A stretch of 64,000 nt of DNA from Lachnospiraceae bacterium (lineage in GTDB: Bacteria > Bacillota > Clostridia > Lachnospirales > Lachnospiraceae), in the NCBI GenBank assembly GCA_022793065.1, contig JAAWCE010000059.1, positions 1-64,000 on the forward strand. The letters are read 5' to 3'. Positions 16,833-26,799 of the stretch are shown in pieces. Under the pieces are notes generated by a model, which was not told the origin of the DNA, did not search any database, and worked only from the letters and a program-made list of their open reading frames with translations. Made by a program: the position numbers and the translations under genes. Numbering within the stretch: the stretch's first letter is position 1; each line of letters opens with the position of its first letter.

Positions 16833-18242
16833 TCAGTTTCCTGCCGCAAGATTCCCCCTGCGTGTCTGGGCATATCCGGCATATTCCGTTCCCGGAAACA
16901 GTTCTATCACCTTGTCAAAACAAAGTATCGCATTCTCGCTGTCCCCGCTCTCTTCATAAGTTCGCCCCAGGGTATAGAGACCCCTTACGTGCTCCGGGTC
17001 ATAATAGACCACTTTGGTAAATAATTCAACTGCTTCGTCATATCTTCCAGCCTTAAAACTGCTATAGCCCTCATTATAAAACTGGGATGCCAGTTCCGGA
17101 CCAACTTCGCCCAAAATTCTCCCATACAGCGTCTGAAATCCCTCCGACATTTCCTCCAACTGTACTTCTGCGGCAATTTCCTCCAGATTCGCCGCTGCCG
17201 CTGCCACATCTTTCGTCTCAACATAGGACGCCGCAGCCAACAATAATTTATCATAAAAGGGCAATGGCCCTTCGTCCGCCTCCAGTTCCTCCATTTGCTG
17301 CCGTAAACCCTGCATACTTTCATTTAACCCGGAAATCTGCCCTTCCAGCTCCTGAATCCGCACGGTCTTAGCATCCGCTTCATTGCTGATGGCCGTAATC
17401 CTGTCCTGGTCTTCCGTTCTCACCGCCTGCTCCGCCGCCGGCACCAGAAGAAAATAAGTCACCGCCAGACCGATAATAATACCGATGCCCATATTGAGCA
17501 GTGTAGACACACCGCTGCGCTTGGGTTCCTTTACATTTAAAGGCTGTATAATAATTTCGTTTTCACTCCGATATCTGACTGCTTCATCCTTTTTGTGTTT
17601 TGCAGACTGTCTGGTGGGTTCTTCCGGCGTAAGCATGTCTTCCACCACTTTGAGATAACGTAAGGTCTGTGCATTATTCCTGTCGATTTTCATGCACTTT
17701 CGCAGTTCCCGTTCTGCGCGCTCCCACTCTTCCCCGTCAATATACAGCAACGCCAAAAGCTGGTGCGCACGCACGAACCTAGGATTCAGAGACAACACCT
17801 TTTTCAACTGAATAACCGCTAAATCCTTGCTGTCCTGATGGCAGTAGACAAGCGCCTGATTATACTTTTTAATACTTTGGTTAATGGATGCTAAACGCCC
17901 CACATTGGATTGCACCTTGTCAATATAATCATCTGCAATATTTTTCTCCGGCTGCATATTCTTGCTGAGAACCCATTGGCTGAGCGCGGACATCACTTCC
18001 CCCATCTCAAAATACACCAGTCCCAGCAAATTTCTCGCCTCTATATTACTTTTATTAAATTTTAAACTCTGACGCAGACTCTCCGCAGCTCCGGTTAAAT
18101 CCCGCACAACCGCTTTCTCCAGCCCCTCGTTATAATACATATTGGATACATGTATGATTTTTTTATACAATCGTACATCCGCCCCACAAGCGGTACAGAA
18201 ATCATGCTTTGATAAAGTGCGTCCACATTCATAACAAAACAT
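16833..18242 (-). CDS. Zinc-ribbon and TPR-repeat membrane protein
   Basis: 469 residues. The N-terminus is a zinc ribbon (CYECGRTLSKHDFCTACGADV) followed by tetratricopeptide repeats (about 30-200), a basic linker, one membrane helix (near 245-265), a coiled coil (about 280-325) and a second TPR pair (about 385-465, including FKAGRYDEAVELFTKVVYYDPEHVRGLYTLGRTY). This is a scaffold-type architecture with no catalytic motif. Its ATG shares a base with the TAA stop of a 51-residue ORF upstream, so translation is probably coupled. Function unknown. Confidence 0.85.
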   Translation of the reverse strand: MFCYECGRTLSKHDFCTACGADVRLYKKIIHVSNMYYNEGLEKAVVRDLTGAAESLRQSLKFNKSNIEARNLLGLVYFEMGEVMSALSQWVLSKNMQPEKNIADDYIDKVQSNVGRLASINQSIKKYNQALVYCHQDSKDLAVIQLKKVLSLNPRFVRAHQLLALLYIDGEEWERAERELRKCMKIDRNNAQTLRYLKVVEDMLTPEEPTRQSAKHKKDEAVRYRSENEIIIQPLNVKEPKRSGVSTLLNMGIGIIIGLAVTYFLLVPAAEQAVRTEDQDRITAISNEADAKTVRIQELEGQISGLNESMQGLRQQMEELEADEGPLPFYDKLLLAAASYVETKDVAAAAANLEEIAAEVQLEEMSEGFQTLYGRILGEVGPELASQFYNEGYSSFKAGRYDEAVELFTKVVYYDPEHVRGLYTLGRTYEESGDSENAILCFDKVIELFPGTEYAGYAQTRRGNLAAGN

Positions 18243-18397
18243 TATTGCACCTCTTCTGATTTCTCTTTGGATTTCATCAAAGTCTTAACCAACATATCTG
18301 CCAAATCCGTCAAATCCTGGCCATAAATAGCCTCTTCGGCATTTTCTACTTCCAGACTGGGGAAAAATTTCTTCAGTTCTTCCTCAAAATTTATCAT
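18242..18397 (-). CDS. Short acidic protein overlapping folC and the TPR gene
   Basis: A 51-residue frame starting at ATG 18397, inside the last codons of folC (14-base overlap), and ending TAATG so that its stop shares a base with the start of the TPR gene. The product begins MINFEEELKKFFPSLEVENAEE and continues as an amphipathic, acidic helix-rich peptide ending SKEKSEEVQ. Overlaps at both ends argue for a real, translationally coupled cistron. It has no cysteine pairs or membrane helix. I do not recognise the family. Confidence 0.7.
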   Translation of the reverse strand: MINFEEELKKFFPSLEVENAEEAIYGQDLTDLADMLVKTLMKSKEKSEEVQ

Positions 18398-19718
18398 AGT
18401 CAAGCAGCTCCTTTATCTCGCCAACCAAATACAGGCTTCCCGCCGCATAAATACGCTCCTGGTCCTTCCTGTTTTGCAGCAGCCCCCGGAAAGCGGAAGC
18501 AACATTATCATATATTTCATATTTACAATCAGGATATTTCTCAAACATAGTTTTTAATTCTTCCACGGAAACTCCGCGGTTGGTTCTCATATGCGCTAAG
18601 GCAACCTTGTCAAACAAACCCGCGCTCACCAGTTCTTCCACCATGCGCCCATAGTCCTTCTCCTTTACCACGCCGAACAACAGACTCCTTCCGCCCCCAT
18701 GTCCGTCGCCGGCCACCGTCTCCAGAAATACCCTAATGCCATCCTCGTTATGAGCGCCGTCCACATAGACATTCGGCAGCACTTCTTCCATACGCCCCGG
18801 CCAAAAACACTCTGCCGCTCCCTTGACAATGTGTTCCAACGTAACGGTCTTTCCTCTGTCAAAGGTCTCAATGGCACGGATTGCAAGGGCGCAGTTTTCC
18901 ATCTGGTATGGGGCCATTGTATGCAATGAAAGACTAACACATCTATAATACTCAGTACGCAAACAAAAATCAATGGTTTTTCTATTAAAATTTGAAAAAG
19001 AATAGTCATTTTCCGACACAAATCGGCAGGATATTCCCAACTCATCCGCATAGTTCTGAAAAACGGATCGGATTTCCGGACTGGTTTCCCAACATATGGC
19101 GGGAGCCCCTTTTTGCATAATGCCAGCCTTTTCCCATGCAATCTTTTCCACCGTATCCCCCAGATACTCCACATGGTCTAAGCTGATATGGGTAATGATA
19201 GAAACTTCCTTTTGGGATATTGCGTTTGTGGCGTCCAGTCTGCCCCCCAGCCCGGTTTCCAATATACAGAAATCCGGCTTTCGCTCCCCAAAATATACCA
19301 GGGCAATCCATAACAAATATTCAAAATAGGTAGGGTGATACGCTTTTTCACTTCCGGCCTCCAACGCCTCCCAGTCAAGCATCTCATACACTTGCAGAAA
19401 TATCCGAAGAAACGCTTCCTTAGAAATCATCTCTCCTTCCACCACAAAACGCTCCCTGATCTCCACCAGATGAGGGGAAGTAAACAGGGCAACCCTATAT
19501 CCCGCCGCTTCCAGAATACTGCGCAAATAAGCACAAACGGAACCCTTTCCGTTTGTGCCCGCTACATGAATCATACGCATTTTCCCGTCGGGATTCCCCA
19601 GCCTGCGCAGAAACTCTCTGGTGTCTTCCATCTTGTTTTTGGCCGTAAACTTTGGTGTGTCGTTGATATACTGTTCCGCCTCTTCAAAGGTGGATATACT
19701 TTGCTTTATCTTCTTCAT
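18384..19718 (-). CDS. folC: Bifunctional folylpolyglutamate synthase/dihydrofolate synthase
   Basis: FolC adds glutamate to dihydropteroate and lengthens the polyglutamate tail of folates. The P-loop is in MIHVAGTNGKGSVCAYL (near residue 45); FTSPHLVEIRERF, ETGLGGRLDATN and THISLDHVEYLGDT follow, with YVDGAHNEDG in the C-terminal domain, all FolC/MurE-superfamily hallmarks. ATG 19718 with AGGGAAG upstream gives 444 residues, close to the family norm; the open frame extends further to 19826. Overlap with the next small cistron marks an operon. Confidence 0.93.
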   Translation of the reverse strand: MKKIKQSISTFEEAEQYINDTPKFTAKNKMEDTREFLRRLGNPDGKMRMIHVAGTNGKGSVCAYLRSILEAAGYRVALFTSPHLVEIRERFVVEGEMISKEAFLRIFLQVYEMLDWEALEAGSEKAYHPTYFEYLLWIALVYFGERKPDFCILETGLGGRLDATNAISQKEVSIITHISLDHVEYLGDTVEKIAWEKAGIMQKGAPAICWETSPEIRSVFQNYADELGISCRFVSENDYSFSNFNRKTIDFCLRTEYYRCVSLSLHTMAPYQMENCALAIRAIETFDRGKTVTLEHIVKGAAECFWPGRMEEVLPNVYVDGAHNEDGIRVFLETVAGDGHGGGRSLLFGVVKEKDYGRMVEELVSAGLFDKVALAHMRTNRGVSVEELKTMFEKYPDCKYEIYDNVASAFRGLLQNRKDQERIYAAGSLYLVGEIKELLDYDKF

Positions 19719-19782
19719 TTTTACACTTCCCTGTGCGCTTAAAGAGATGGCAGCTTTCACGCCAATCACATCTGACAGCATT

Positions 19783-19893
19783 GTCATGTGTTTCTCCCTT
19801 GCACTGTGCGTCAGGGAATACAACACATGACATCACTGTCGCTTTTCTTCTTATTCGGCCCTAAGCCAGCCAACATCTATGACATACATGTCA
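19783..19893 (-). promoter_or_regulatory. Dyad-rich leader between valS and folC
   Basis: The 186-base gap contains a perfect ten-base inverted repeat GTCATGTGTT (19783-19792) / AACACATGAC (19822-19831) with an inner CCCT/AGGG pair, and a separate palindrome TGACAT-AC-ATGTCA (19880-19893). The first could be a structured leader or the valS terminator; the second could be an operator. The recurring TGACAT half-site is notable but no regulator can be named. Confidence 0.4.
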
Positions 19894-19904
19894 CAACTTT
19901 ACTC

Positions 19905-22613
19905 TTACCTTAACTGCTCCAACCTCTGGGTTACCTGCTCCATCATCTGCGAATACTTCGCAAGCTTTTCCCGTTCTGCCGCAATCTTATCTTCCGGCGC
20001 CTTGGACAAGAACCTTTCGTTGGACAACATTCCATTTACCCTGGCAAGCTCGCCTTCCAACCGTTTCCGCTCCTTCTGCAGACGTTCCGTCTCCTGGGCA
20101 ATGTCCACCAATTCCGCAAAAGGAATATACAAAGTAGCACCGGGAATCACTACCGATACCGCATCCTGAGCAATCCCTGTCTTATCCTGCTGTATGGATA
20201 CCTCGCTTGCCCTGGCCAGGGATGCAAAAAATAGTTTCCCTTCTGTGAAAGTATTCCGAATCCCTTCCTCTTCACTGACCACATACACCCCTGTCTTACG
20301 CCCCGGTGCCACATTCATCTCACTGCGCACATTGCGGATTCCCCGGACCGCCTCCTTAATTATCTCAATAGCCTTTTCTTCTTTGGCAAAACATCTGTCC
20401 TCTCTGAACACAGGCCACCTGCTGACCATAATAGATTCTTCTTCACTTTGTAACGTGCAGAAAATTTCTTCCGTGATAAAAGGCATATAGGGATGGAGCA
20501 ATTTCAGCGCGTCAATCAAAACAGTTTTCAGCGTCCACAGTGCCGCATTCCGGCTGTCGGCCCCGCCTTTCGTATCTTTTCCATAATACAAGCGAGGTTT
20601 TACCATCTCAATATACCAATCACAGAATTCATCCCAAATAAAATCATATACCTTCTGCACCGCAATGCCCAGCTCAAAGCTTTCCATATTGTCGGTAACA
20701 TCTTTTACCAACGTATTCAATTTGGACAAAATCCATTGATCCACAGGCTCTAAATCGGAAACAGCCGGTGTGGTTACCCTCCGGGCAGCCTCTTCCGCCC
20801 CGGTTTCTTCGGATGTCCCCTGCTCCATATTCATCATAATAAAACGGGAAGCGTTCCACACTTTATTGGCGAAATTACGACTATTCTCTACACGCTCATA
20901 ATAAAAACGCATATCATTTCCGGGCGCATTACCGGTAATCAATGTCAATCTCAGCGCATCTGCGCCATATTTCTCAATGATTTCCAAAGGATCAATGCCG
21001 TTTCCAAGAGATTTTGACATTTTGCGCCCCTGGCTGTCGCGAATGAGACCATGGAACAATACCGTATGGAAAGGCTTCTCCCCCATATGCTCGAACCCGG
21101 AAAAAATCATTCTGATAACCCAGAAGAAAATAATATCATATCCTGTAACCAATACATCCGTGGGATAAAAATATTTTAAATCCTCCGTCTGTTCCGGCCA
21201 TCCCAACGTTTCAAACGGCCAGAGTGCAGAGGAAAACCATGTGTCCAGCGTATCAGGATCCTGGGTAAAATGCGTATGACCACATTTGGGGCAGACCTTC
21301 GGCATCTCTTCCGCAACCACAACCTGCTTACATTCGTCACAATAATAGGCCGGAATTCTGTGTCCCCACCAAAGCTGGCGGCTGATACACCAATCTCTGA
21401 TATTATCCGTCCAATTGTAATAAATCTTCTCCATACGCTCCGGAACCAACCTGATTTGTCCCTTCTTTACCGCTTCCACCGCCGGTTGAATCAGCTCGTC
21501 CATTTTTACAAACCACTGTTCTTTTACCAAAGGCTCAATGGTAGTCTTGCAGCGGTCATGAGTGCCTACATTATGGGAATAGTCCTCAATCTTTACCAGG
21601 AGCCCCAAACCGTCCAATTCTTCTACGATTCCCTTTCTGGCCTCGTAACGGTCCATACCCTGATATTTTCCGCCGTTTTCATTGATGGTGGCGTCATCGT
21701 TCATAATGTTAATCACAGGAAGATTGTGACGCTTTCCAACCTCAAAGTCATTGGGGTCATGAGCCGGCGTAATCTTTACCACACCGGTACCAAATTCTCT
21801 GTCCACATAGGTATCCGTCACCACAGGAATCACTCTGTTCACAATGGGCAGCAGCACACTTTTGCCCACCAAATGAGCATAGCGTTCATCTTCGGGATGA
21901 ATGGCCACTGCAGTATCCCCCAGCATGGTTTCCGGCCTGGTGGTGGCAAAAGTTAAAAATTCCGTTTCGCTGGGGGTCCCGTCATCGTTCATGACAGGAT
22001 ACTTAATATGCCAGAGATGTCCGGCCTGTTCCTGATATTCCACCTCCGCGTCGGATATAGAAGTATTACATACAGGGCACCAGTTAATCATACGGGCACC
22101 CTTGTATATATAACCTTTTTGGTGCATCTTGACAAACACCTGCGTAACCGCCTTATTGCATCCTTCGTCCATGGTAAAGCGTTCCCTCTCCCAGTCACAG
22201 GAAGACCCCATCTTCTTCAACTGGGAAACGATGCGTCCGCCATATTCCTTTTTCCATTCCCAGGCACGCTCTAAAAACTTCTCACGCCCCAGGTCATTTT
22301 TGTCTATGCCTTCCTCTTTCAGCTTCTCAATAATCTTAACTTCCGTGGCAATGGAGGCATGATCCGTTCCCGGCTGCCACAGGGCGTTATATCCTTGCAT
22401 CCGCTTAAATCGAATCAGAATATCCTGCATGGTATTATCCAGCGCGTGCCCCATATGAAGCTGTCCTGTAATATTTGGCGGCGGGATGACTATGGTGAAA
22501 GGCTTCCTGTCATAATCCACCTCTGCGTGAAAATATTTGTTTTTCTGCCATTTCTCGTACAATCTGTCCTCAATCCCTGCAGGGTCGTAGGTTTTAGCTA
22601 ATTCTCTGCCCAT
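19905..22613 (-). CDS. valS: Valyl-tRNA synthetase
   Basis: 902-residue class Ia synthetase that charges tRNA-Val. The HIGH motif appears as [16 protein letters not shown] (near residue 45) and KMSKS as [14 protein letters not shown] (near 545). The CP1 editing domain ([25 protein letters not shown]) and the C-terminal coiled-coil arm ([25 protein letters not shown]) that ends ValRS are present. A GGAAAGGAG ribosome site precedes ATG 22613. A T-box leader lies upstream. Confidence 0.97.
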   Translation of the reverse strand: MGRELAKTYDPAGIEDRLYEKWQKNKYFHAEVDYDRKPFTIVIPPPNITGQLHMGHALDNTMQDILIRFKRMQGYNALWQPGTDHASIATEVKIIEKLKEEGIDKNDLGREKFLERAWEWKKEYGGRIVSQLKKMGSSCDWERERFTMDEGCNKAVTQVFVKMHQKGYIYKGARMINWCPVCNTSISDAEVEYQEQAGHLWHIKYPVMNDDGTPSETEFLTFATTRPETMLGDTAVAIHPEDERYAHLVGKSVLLPIVNRVIPVVTDTYVDREFGTGVVKITPAHDPNDFEVGKRHNLPVINIMNDDATINENGGKYQGMDRYEARKGIVEELDGLGLLVKIEDYSHNVGTHDRCKTTIEPLVKEQWFVKMDELIQPAVEAVKKGQIRLVPERMEKIYYNWTDNIRDWCISRQLWWGHRIPAYYCDECKQVVVAEEMPKVCPKCGHTHFTQDPDTLDTWFSSALWPFETLGWPEQTEDLKYFYPTDVLVTGYDIIFFWVIRMIFSGFEHMGEKPFHTVLFHGLIRDSQGRKMSKSLGNGIDPLEIIEKYGADALRLTLITGNAPGNDMRFYYERVENSRNFANKVWNASRFIMMNMEQGTSEETGAEEAARRVTTPAVSDLEPVDQWILSKLNTLVKDVTDNMESFELGIAVQKVYDFIWDEFCDWYIEMVKPRLYYGKDTKGGADSRNAALWTLKTVLIDALKLLHPYMPFITEEIFCTLQSEEESIMVSRWPVFREDRCFAKEEKAIEIIKEAVRGIRNVRSEMNVAPGRKTGVYVVSEEEGIRNTFTEGKLFFASLARASEVSIQQDKTGIAQDAVSVVIPGATLYIPFAELVDIAQETERLQKERKRLEGELARVNGMLSNERFLSKAPEDKIAAEREKLAKYSQMMEQVTQRLEQLR

Positions 22614-22760
22614 ATTTGCTCCTTTCCAGATTTGCTCACTTTTTCGCCGAAGAACTTTCCCAAAAATCCAGTAGGGGAAGCTCTTTCTCTCCTACTCGCC
22701 GCGCCGGGCGCCCGTCAGCTATGCTGACATATTTCATTTGGGTGCCCGTGCGCATAAAAA

Positions 22761-23036
22761 CAGCCCTCTGCCAACTTTCGTCAGCAAAGGGCGTCAGTAA
22801 CGCGGTACCACCTTTGTTCACAGCCGGATACCCATTTGCCCGGTCTGCCTCATCAACTTCTATCAAAGTCCTATCCTCTAACGGAGATAACCCGTGGAAC
22901 CTTACTGTCTCTTTCAGGCTCCCGGCTTAGAAGCTACCTTCCGCATCCCTTCCTTCAGGCAGCCTTTCAGCATCCGTTTCCGGATAGCCGCCTTCTCTTT
23001 TAAGGGGTAATACGTACTCCTCTTCGTCACAGCTTT
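22761..23036 (-). ncRNA. T-box leader of valS
   Basis: On the minus strand the T-box core AAAGGTGGTACCGCG (22815-22801) that pairs with uncharged tRNA NCCA ends is clear, followed by a terminator hairpin GCCCTTTGC..GCAGAGGGC and a T-run (22792-22755). The upstream half has Stem I elements, including an apical GGATGC-type loop, and a candidate specifier GTA (valine) in the sequence GGAAGGTAGCTTC near 22940. The specifier reading is inference; the T-box itself is certain. Confidence 0.93.
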
Positions 23037-23052
23037 TTTCTTTTCATTGCTT

Positions 23053-23081
23053 AATATAATATATGGTCAGCATTTTGTCAA
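23053..23081 (-). promoter_or_regulatory. Sigma-A promoter of the valS T-box transcript
   Basis: Minus strand TTGACA (23081-23076), 17 bases, TATATT (23058-23053). The -35 box lies inside the 3' end of the preceding membrane-protein gene, and the start falls just before the T-box Stem I. Confidence 0.8.
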
Positions 23082-24698
23082 GGAAAATCTGTCTCTTATC
23101 AGTTCCATACCGCAGACAGACATGGCTGTAAGAATGGGCAGAAAAATATAAAGATATCTGGCCCCGGACTCAAACAGCATCAGATAAAACAGTATCCCAA
23201 TGAGCAGTATGGCAAATACCATGTACGATTGTCTCCTGTTTTTTTCAAGGACAATTCCCGGAATCCCCATCAAAAGAAATATCCAGACCAGCTCCGCCAA
23301 TGTGTCATACCATGCCTGTCTGGCGCCGCCGGGCATAAATAGTGACCTTAGAAACTCAGCGGCCCTATGATCATGTGTTAGATTCTCAGCAAAAGGTTCA
23401 TAATACCTTACATCGGTCCACGCAAAAGTACCATCGTTGAAACTTTTTACCAGCTTTTTCAGACAAAAATAAAGTGTTCCTGCAAATCCTCTCTGCCTGA
23501 TTCTCTCCCAGGCTCTCTCCATGCAAGCCGCATTTCTTTCCTCTTTGCTGAACTGAAATTCACCAAACACAGCGTAATCTTCCATGCTGAAACTTCCCGT
23601 TGTGGTTTCGTTGGTGCTGGAAAAAAAGTAATACTGAAGCGATGTCTCCAATTCCTCGTTATATTCAAGCCCCATGGACTTAATGATATGGTTGGTGCAT
23701 AGATCAGACCCCAAATACAGTATACCGCAAAAAACCAGACTCAGTAACAGTGAAATCGCTGCATTGCCCAGCCCAGTTCCCACGCCGCTTTTCTCAATCT
23801 TTTTCTTTTCCTGTATCCATCTGATGAAAGCGGTAAGCAGCTGAATTCCCTCCAATCCCAGCACGGCAAGTATGGCAATATAAGCGCTGGGTTTTATATA
23901 CCCGCCCACTCCGCCGGACAGGAACGCCGCAAACAATAGAACAATTTTCCATACCATTTTTTTGCAGTCCTGGCTATAAAGATAAAGCAGAAGACAAAGT
24001 ACCGGAAAAAGTATCCCATAACTGTCTGTATAGGGAATATATTTCCAGGGGCAAACTCCTGCCGTCAACAGATAAAGTCCGAAAGTCATCAGCACTGCAA
24101 TTGGATTTTTCGTCAGTTTATTTACTATTTCACAACAGCAAAAACCTCCAATCGTAACCGACAGGCACCCCACTATCACCCAAAAATACTCCGGATCATG
24201 CCCAAACCATGACCAGCTTCCCGCGAGCCGATAAAACACCGCCAGAATATACGTGATTGGAATATTATTATAATCTATGGAAAATTCAAACCGATACCCC
24301 AAAGGAATTCCTTGTGCTACTTCAATGGCCGCTTCACGGACAATTCCCTGATCCACAGACATATCAAAAACTGTCTCCTTAGAAAGCATCAGGCAAAAAA
24401 AGAAAAAACCTATAAAAAGCACTCCAAGCCCCAATCTCATAAAAGTGGCGGTGCGGCTGTTCATCCGTATCTTATGTCCCAGCGAAAGCAGCCAAAAAGC
24501 AATGCCAAAGGCCGCCAGGGCTATCAGCGTCAGAATCACGTTAGGCACTAAAATATCCGCCTTCACATCGTCAAAATAATCCATTTTATTGCCGATAAAC
24601 ATCACACAGAACAGCACTGGAAGAAAGATTACCAGCATTAGGACATTTACAGCTTTACTTACATTATGAAAAAATTTACTCTGACAACAATCTGCCAC
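23067..24698 (-). CDS. Polytopic membrane protein, possible GT-C glycosyltransferase
   Basis: 543 residues with about twelve hydrophobic helices and a few extracytoplasmic loops, including one near residues 100-140 and one near 330-470. The layout, with an early acidic loop (YRFEFSIDYNNIPITYILAVFYRLAGSW) and FGHDPEYFWVI, resembles lipid-linked-sugar glycosyltransferases of the GT-C/PMT superfamily, but I see no decisive catalytic motif. The start is probably GTG 24698, since AGGAGGATAAGATC precedes it. A palindromic repeat lies between it and the next membrane-protein gene upstream; the two may form an envelope-polysaccharide pair. Confidence 0.65.
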   Translation of the reverse strand: MADCCQSKFFHNVSKAVNVLMLVIFLPVLFCVMFIGNKMDYFDDVKADILVPNVILTLIALAAFGIAFWLLSLGHKIRMNSRTATFMRLGLGVLFIGFFFFCLMLSKETVFDMSVDQGIVREAAIEVAQGIPLGYRFEFSIDYNNIPITYILAVFYRLAGSWSWFGHDPEYFWVIVGCLSVTIGGFCCCEIVNKLTKNPIAVLMTFGLYLLTAGVCPWKYIPYTDSYGILFPVLCLLLYLYSQDCKKMVWKIVLLFAAFLSGGVGGYIKPSAYIAILAVLGLEGIQLLTAFIRWIQEKKKIEKSGVGTGLGNAAISLLLSLVFCGILYLGSDLCTNHIIKSMGLEYNEELETSLQYYFFSSTNETTTGSFSMEDYAVFGEFQFSKEERNAACMERAWERIRQRGFAGTLYFCLKKLVKSFNDGTFAWTDVRYYEPFAENLTHDHRAAEFLRSLFMPGGARQAWYDTLAELVWIFLLMGIPGIVLEKNRRQSYMVFAILLIGILFYLMLFESGARYLYIFLPILTAMSVCGMELIRDRFSLTKC

Positions 24699-24710
24699 GA
24701 TCTTATCCTC

Positions 24711-24845
24711 CTATTCCAGTTCCCGCAAGCGGGAACTTGTTCCGGTCTCTGCACTTCGGCGCCCCTTTAGGGGAAGAAAATTTCATCTGCAAAGTACGCA
24801 GCTAAAATTTGCTCTCGTGCGCCTTCGCAACCTCACCTGTCCAGC
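24711..24845 (-). repeat. Palindromic intergenic repeat, copy R1
   Basis: Read on the minus strand it starts GCTGGACAGGTGAGGTTGCG, passes through an AAATTT..CTGCGTAC..GCAG..AAATTT hairpin and a GGGGCGCC block, and ends GGGAACTGGAATAGGAGG. The outer arms GGCGC and inner arms AAATTT are nested inverted repeats. Its left end supplies the last three codons and stop (LDR-stop) of the upstream membrane-protein gene; its right end is the Shine-Dalgarno of the next gene. The core matches copies at 57.3 kb and the left end matches the copy at 35.4 kb. Confidence 0.8.
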
Positions 24846-26728
24846 GAAACATTATCCTCTTTCGGCATAACCAGTAAGGAAGCCAATACAGGTAAAGTCA
24901 CCATAATTGGAAAGAGGTATCTCATTTGTACCACAGGCCCTAAAAGCATGGTGGCCATATACGCCAATGGCAGCAAACAAAATATGGCCTGCTTTTTTTG
25001 CCGTAAATACAGGAAACATATAAATAACAGCCAAAGACTCCAAAAATAGAACGCGCCTTTAAATACTATGGATATGATGGGCCATTGAAAAAAGACATTG
25101 GCGCTGACAATCTTCTCTAACTGTTCCTCCAGCCAGGGAAATTTGGAAACATGCGCAATTTCTCCATAACCCTCTATTTCTGACGAATTATAGGTATAAA
25201 TAACCCCCATCCTGCCTTCTGTTCCATATCCCAGACATTCCGCATAGGATTTGTCGTCCCAGAACCAGTAGCCTCGTGTCAGTTCAAGAAAGGCATCTAT
25301 AAATTCATTGGGGTAACGGCTCCCAATGCGGAACCATTTTTGAAGAAACTGTTTCATATGTCCCTGACCTGAAACATCAAATTCTACCCCGCTGCTTTTT
25401 ACAGTATCGGCTATGGGAGGATTATAGTCCCCCCAAACCTCAGACCGAATACAAGAATTTAAAAGTGTCCACATTTCCTCATCCAATTCTTGTCCATGGT
25501 AGCAGCCCACTCTCGCAAATTGCTGAATGGGCACGCTGTACATTTCCACCTTCGGCGCTTCCAACGTTGTTCCTATAGCGGTTTTTATGGCAATAGACCC
25601 ACCTTTACCACCCACTATCAACAATACGCAGAGAAAAAAGATATGGAGTTTTTCTTTCCTGGCAGCAAACAATACCCAGAGGATCCCAAACACTGTTATT
25701 GCGTAAATGGCATTGTTGCGAAACTGCATCATGAGACAGCCTGTAACCAATATAAGAATATCCCGCAGAATTTTATTTTGACTTTGTTGAAAAAAGAAAC
25801 GCTCTGCTATCAGCAGTGCAAACAGAAGAAAAAATATACTGAACAGAACATCTTTTGTGGAACATATGACCATTACAGAGTTCAGGGGAAATATGCCAAA
25901 AAATGCAACGGCTCCAACCACCGGCCACTTCTTCTTAACAACACGATAAAGAAACGTACATGCGTAAGCGGTCACAAGGGAATAAAGGAACATTTGCAGC
26001 AAAGTCATCCCGGCCATTCCGGCTTCCAGATTGCCCCATGCTTGTCCTAATTGAAGGAAAAGCCAGATTACCCATGTATGCGCAATGGGTTGATACGGCC
26101 AAAACCATGCAAACCCTTTCGCCGCCTCATTAACCTGTCTGTGAAAATCATAGGACATAATCATGGGATAATAAGCCAGCCATACGGGAATCAGACATAC
26201 AAAAATTACAAGAGTGCTGACGGCAAACACTGCCATGGGCTTCCACGGCATGCGCTTTTGATGCTGTGGAATTATGTTTTGTTCCTCTGATTTTGCATTG
26301 TCTGACAATGGATGCCGGGTAAGCTTTTCAATTCCCTGAAACAAAAGGTTTACCAATGGAAAAATTGCAGCAGAAAGGCAGGCCGCCCGTAGGAGAATCA
26401 GCCCCTTTCCCTTTACGCCGCACTCTGTAAGTCCGTTTACCTGTAACTGATATCCCATAATCATTGTAACACAAAAGAGAAAACTTACGATCTCTGCGTA
26501 CAAACACCTGCGTCTGCGTTGTTTTGGCTCCGATATTTTTATTAGATTTTGTTTGGTTTGAGATAACAATATATACACGACGCTCATGAGCAATATGTTT
26601 GAAACGGAAAAAGAAACATTTGATATCCCCATAAGACCGCCGAGATAGCTCATTCCATAGGTTCCCAAAAAAGCAAGCGCGATTTGCACCCATATGGCAT
26701 TTATGCGAAAGATTTTCAATATTTTCAT
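24833..26728 (-). CDS. Large polytopic membrane protein of unknown function
   Basis: 631 residues with about twelve membrane helices, including paired N-terminal helices (10-60), a cytosolic linker near 140-165 and an extracytoplasmic region near 390-520. Motifs such as FWPYQPIAHTWVIWLFLQLGQAWGN and VMVICSTKDVLFSIFFLLFALL recall a Lachnospiraceae family of multi-pass proteins annotated only as a domain of unknown function, with GT-C-like topology. ATG 26728 follows CCAGGAGCAG. The last codons lie within a repeat element. A role in envelope glycan assembly is plausible but unproven. Confidence 0.6.
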   Translation of the reverse strand: MKILKIFRINAIWVQIALAFLGTYGMSYLGGLMGISNVSFSVSNILLMSVVYILLSQTKQNLIKISEPKQRRRRCLYAEIVSFLFCVTMIMGYQLQVNGLTECGVKGKGLILLRAACLSAAIFPLVNLLFQGIEKLTRHPLSDNAKSEEQNIIPQHQKRMPWKPMAVFAVSTLVIFVCLIPVWLAYYPMIMSYDFHRQVNEAAKGFAWFWPYQPIAHTWVIWLFLQLGQAWGNLEAGMAGMTLLQMFLYSLVTAYACTFLYRVVKKKWPVVGAVAFFGIFPLNSVMVICSTKDVLFSIFFLLFALLIAERFFFQQSQNKILRDILILVTGCLMMQFRNNAIYAITVFGILWVLFAARKEKLHIFFLCVLLIVGGKGGSIAIKTAIGTTLEAPKVEMYSVPIQQFARVGCYHGQELDEEMWTLLNSCIRSEVWGDYNPPIADTVKSSGVEFDVSGQGHMKQFLQKWFRIGSRYPNEFIDAFLELTRGYWFWDDKSYAECLGYGTEGRMGVIYTYNSSEIEGYGEIAHVSKFPWLEEQLEKIVSANVFFQWPIISIVFKGAFYFWSLWLLFICFLYLRQKKQAIFCLLPLAYMATMLLGPVVQMRYLFPIMVTLPVLASLLVMPKEDNVSLDR

Positions 26729-26799
26729 CTAATCTGCTCCTGGACTTTATTTTACCCCTTCTAATTTTACGCCTGTCAAACTGACAGGATACTTCCCTC

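Noticed and set aside
22616..22930. Open frames on both strands in the valS leader
   Set aside because: They overlap the T-box and its terminator, which explain the conservation; no ribosome sites.
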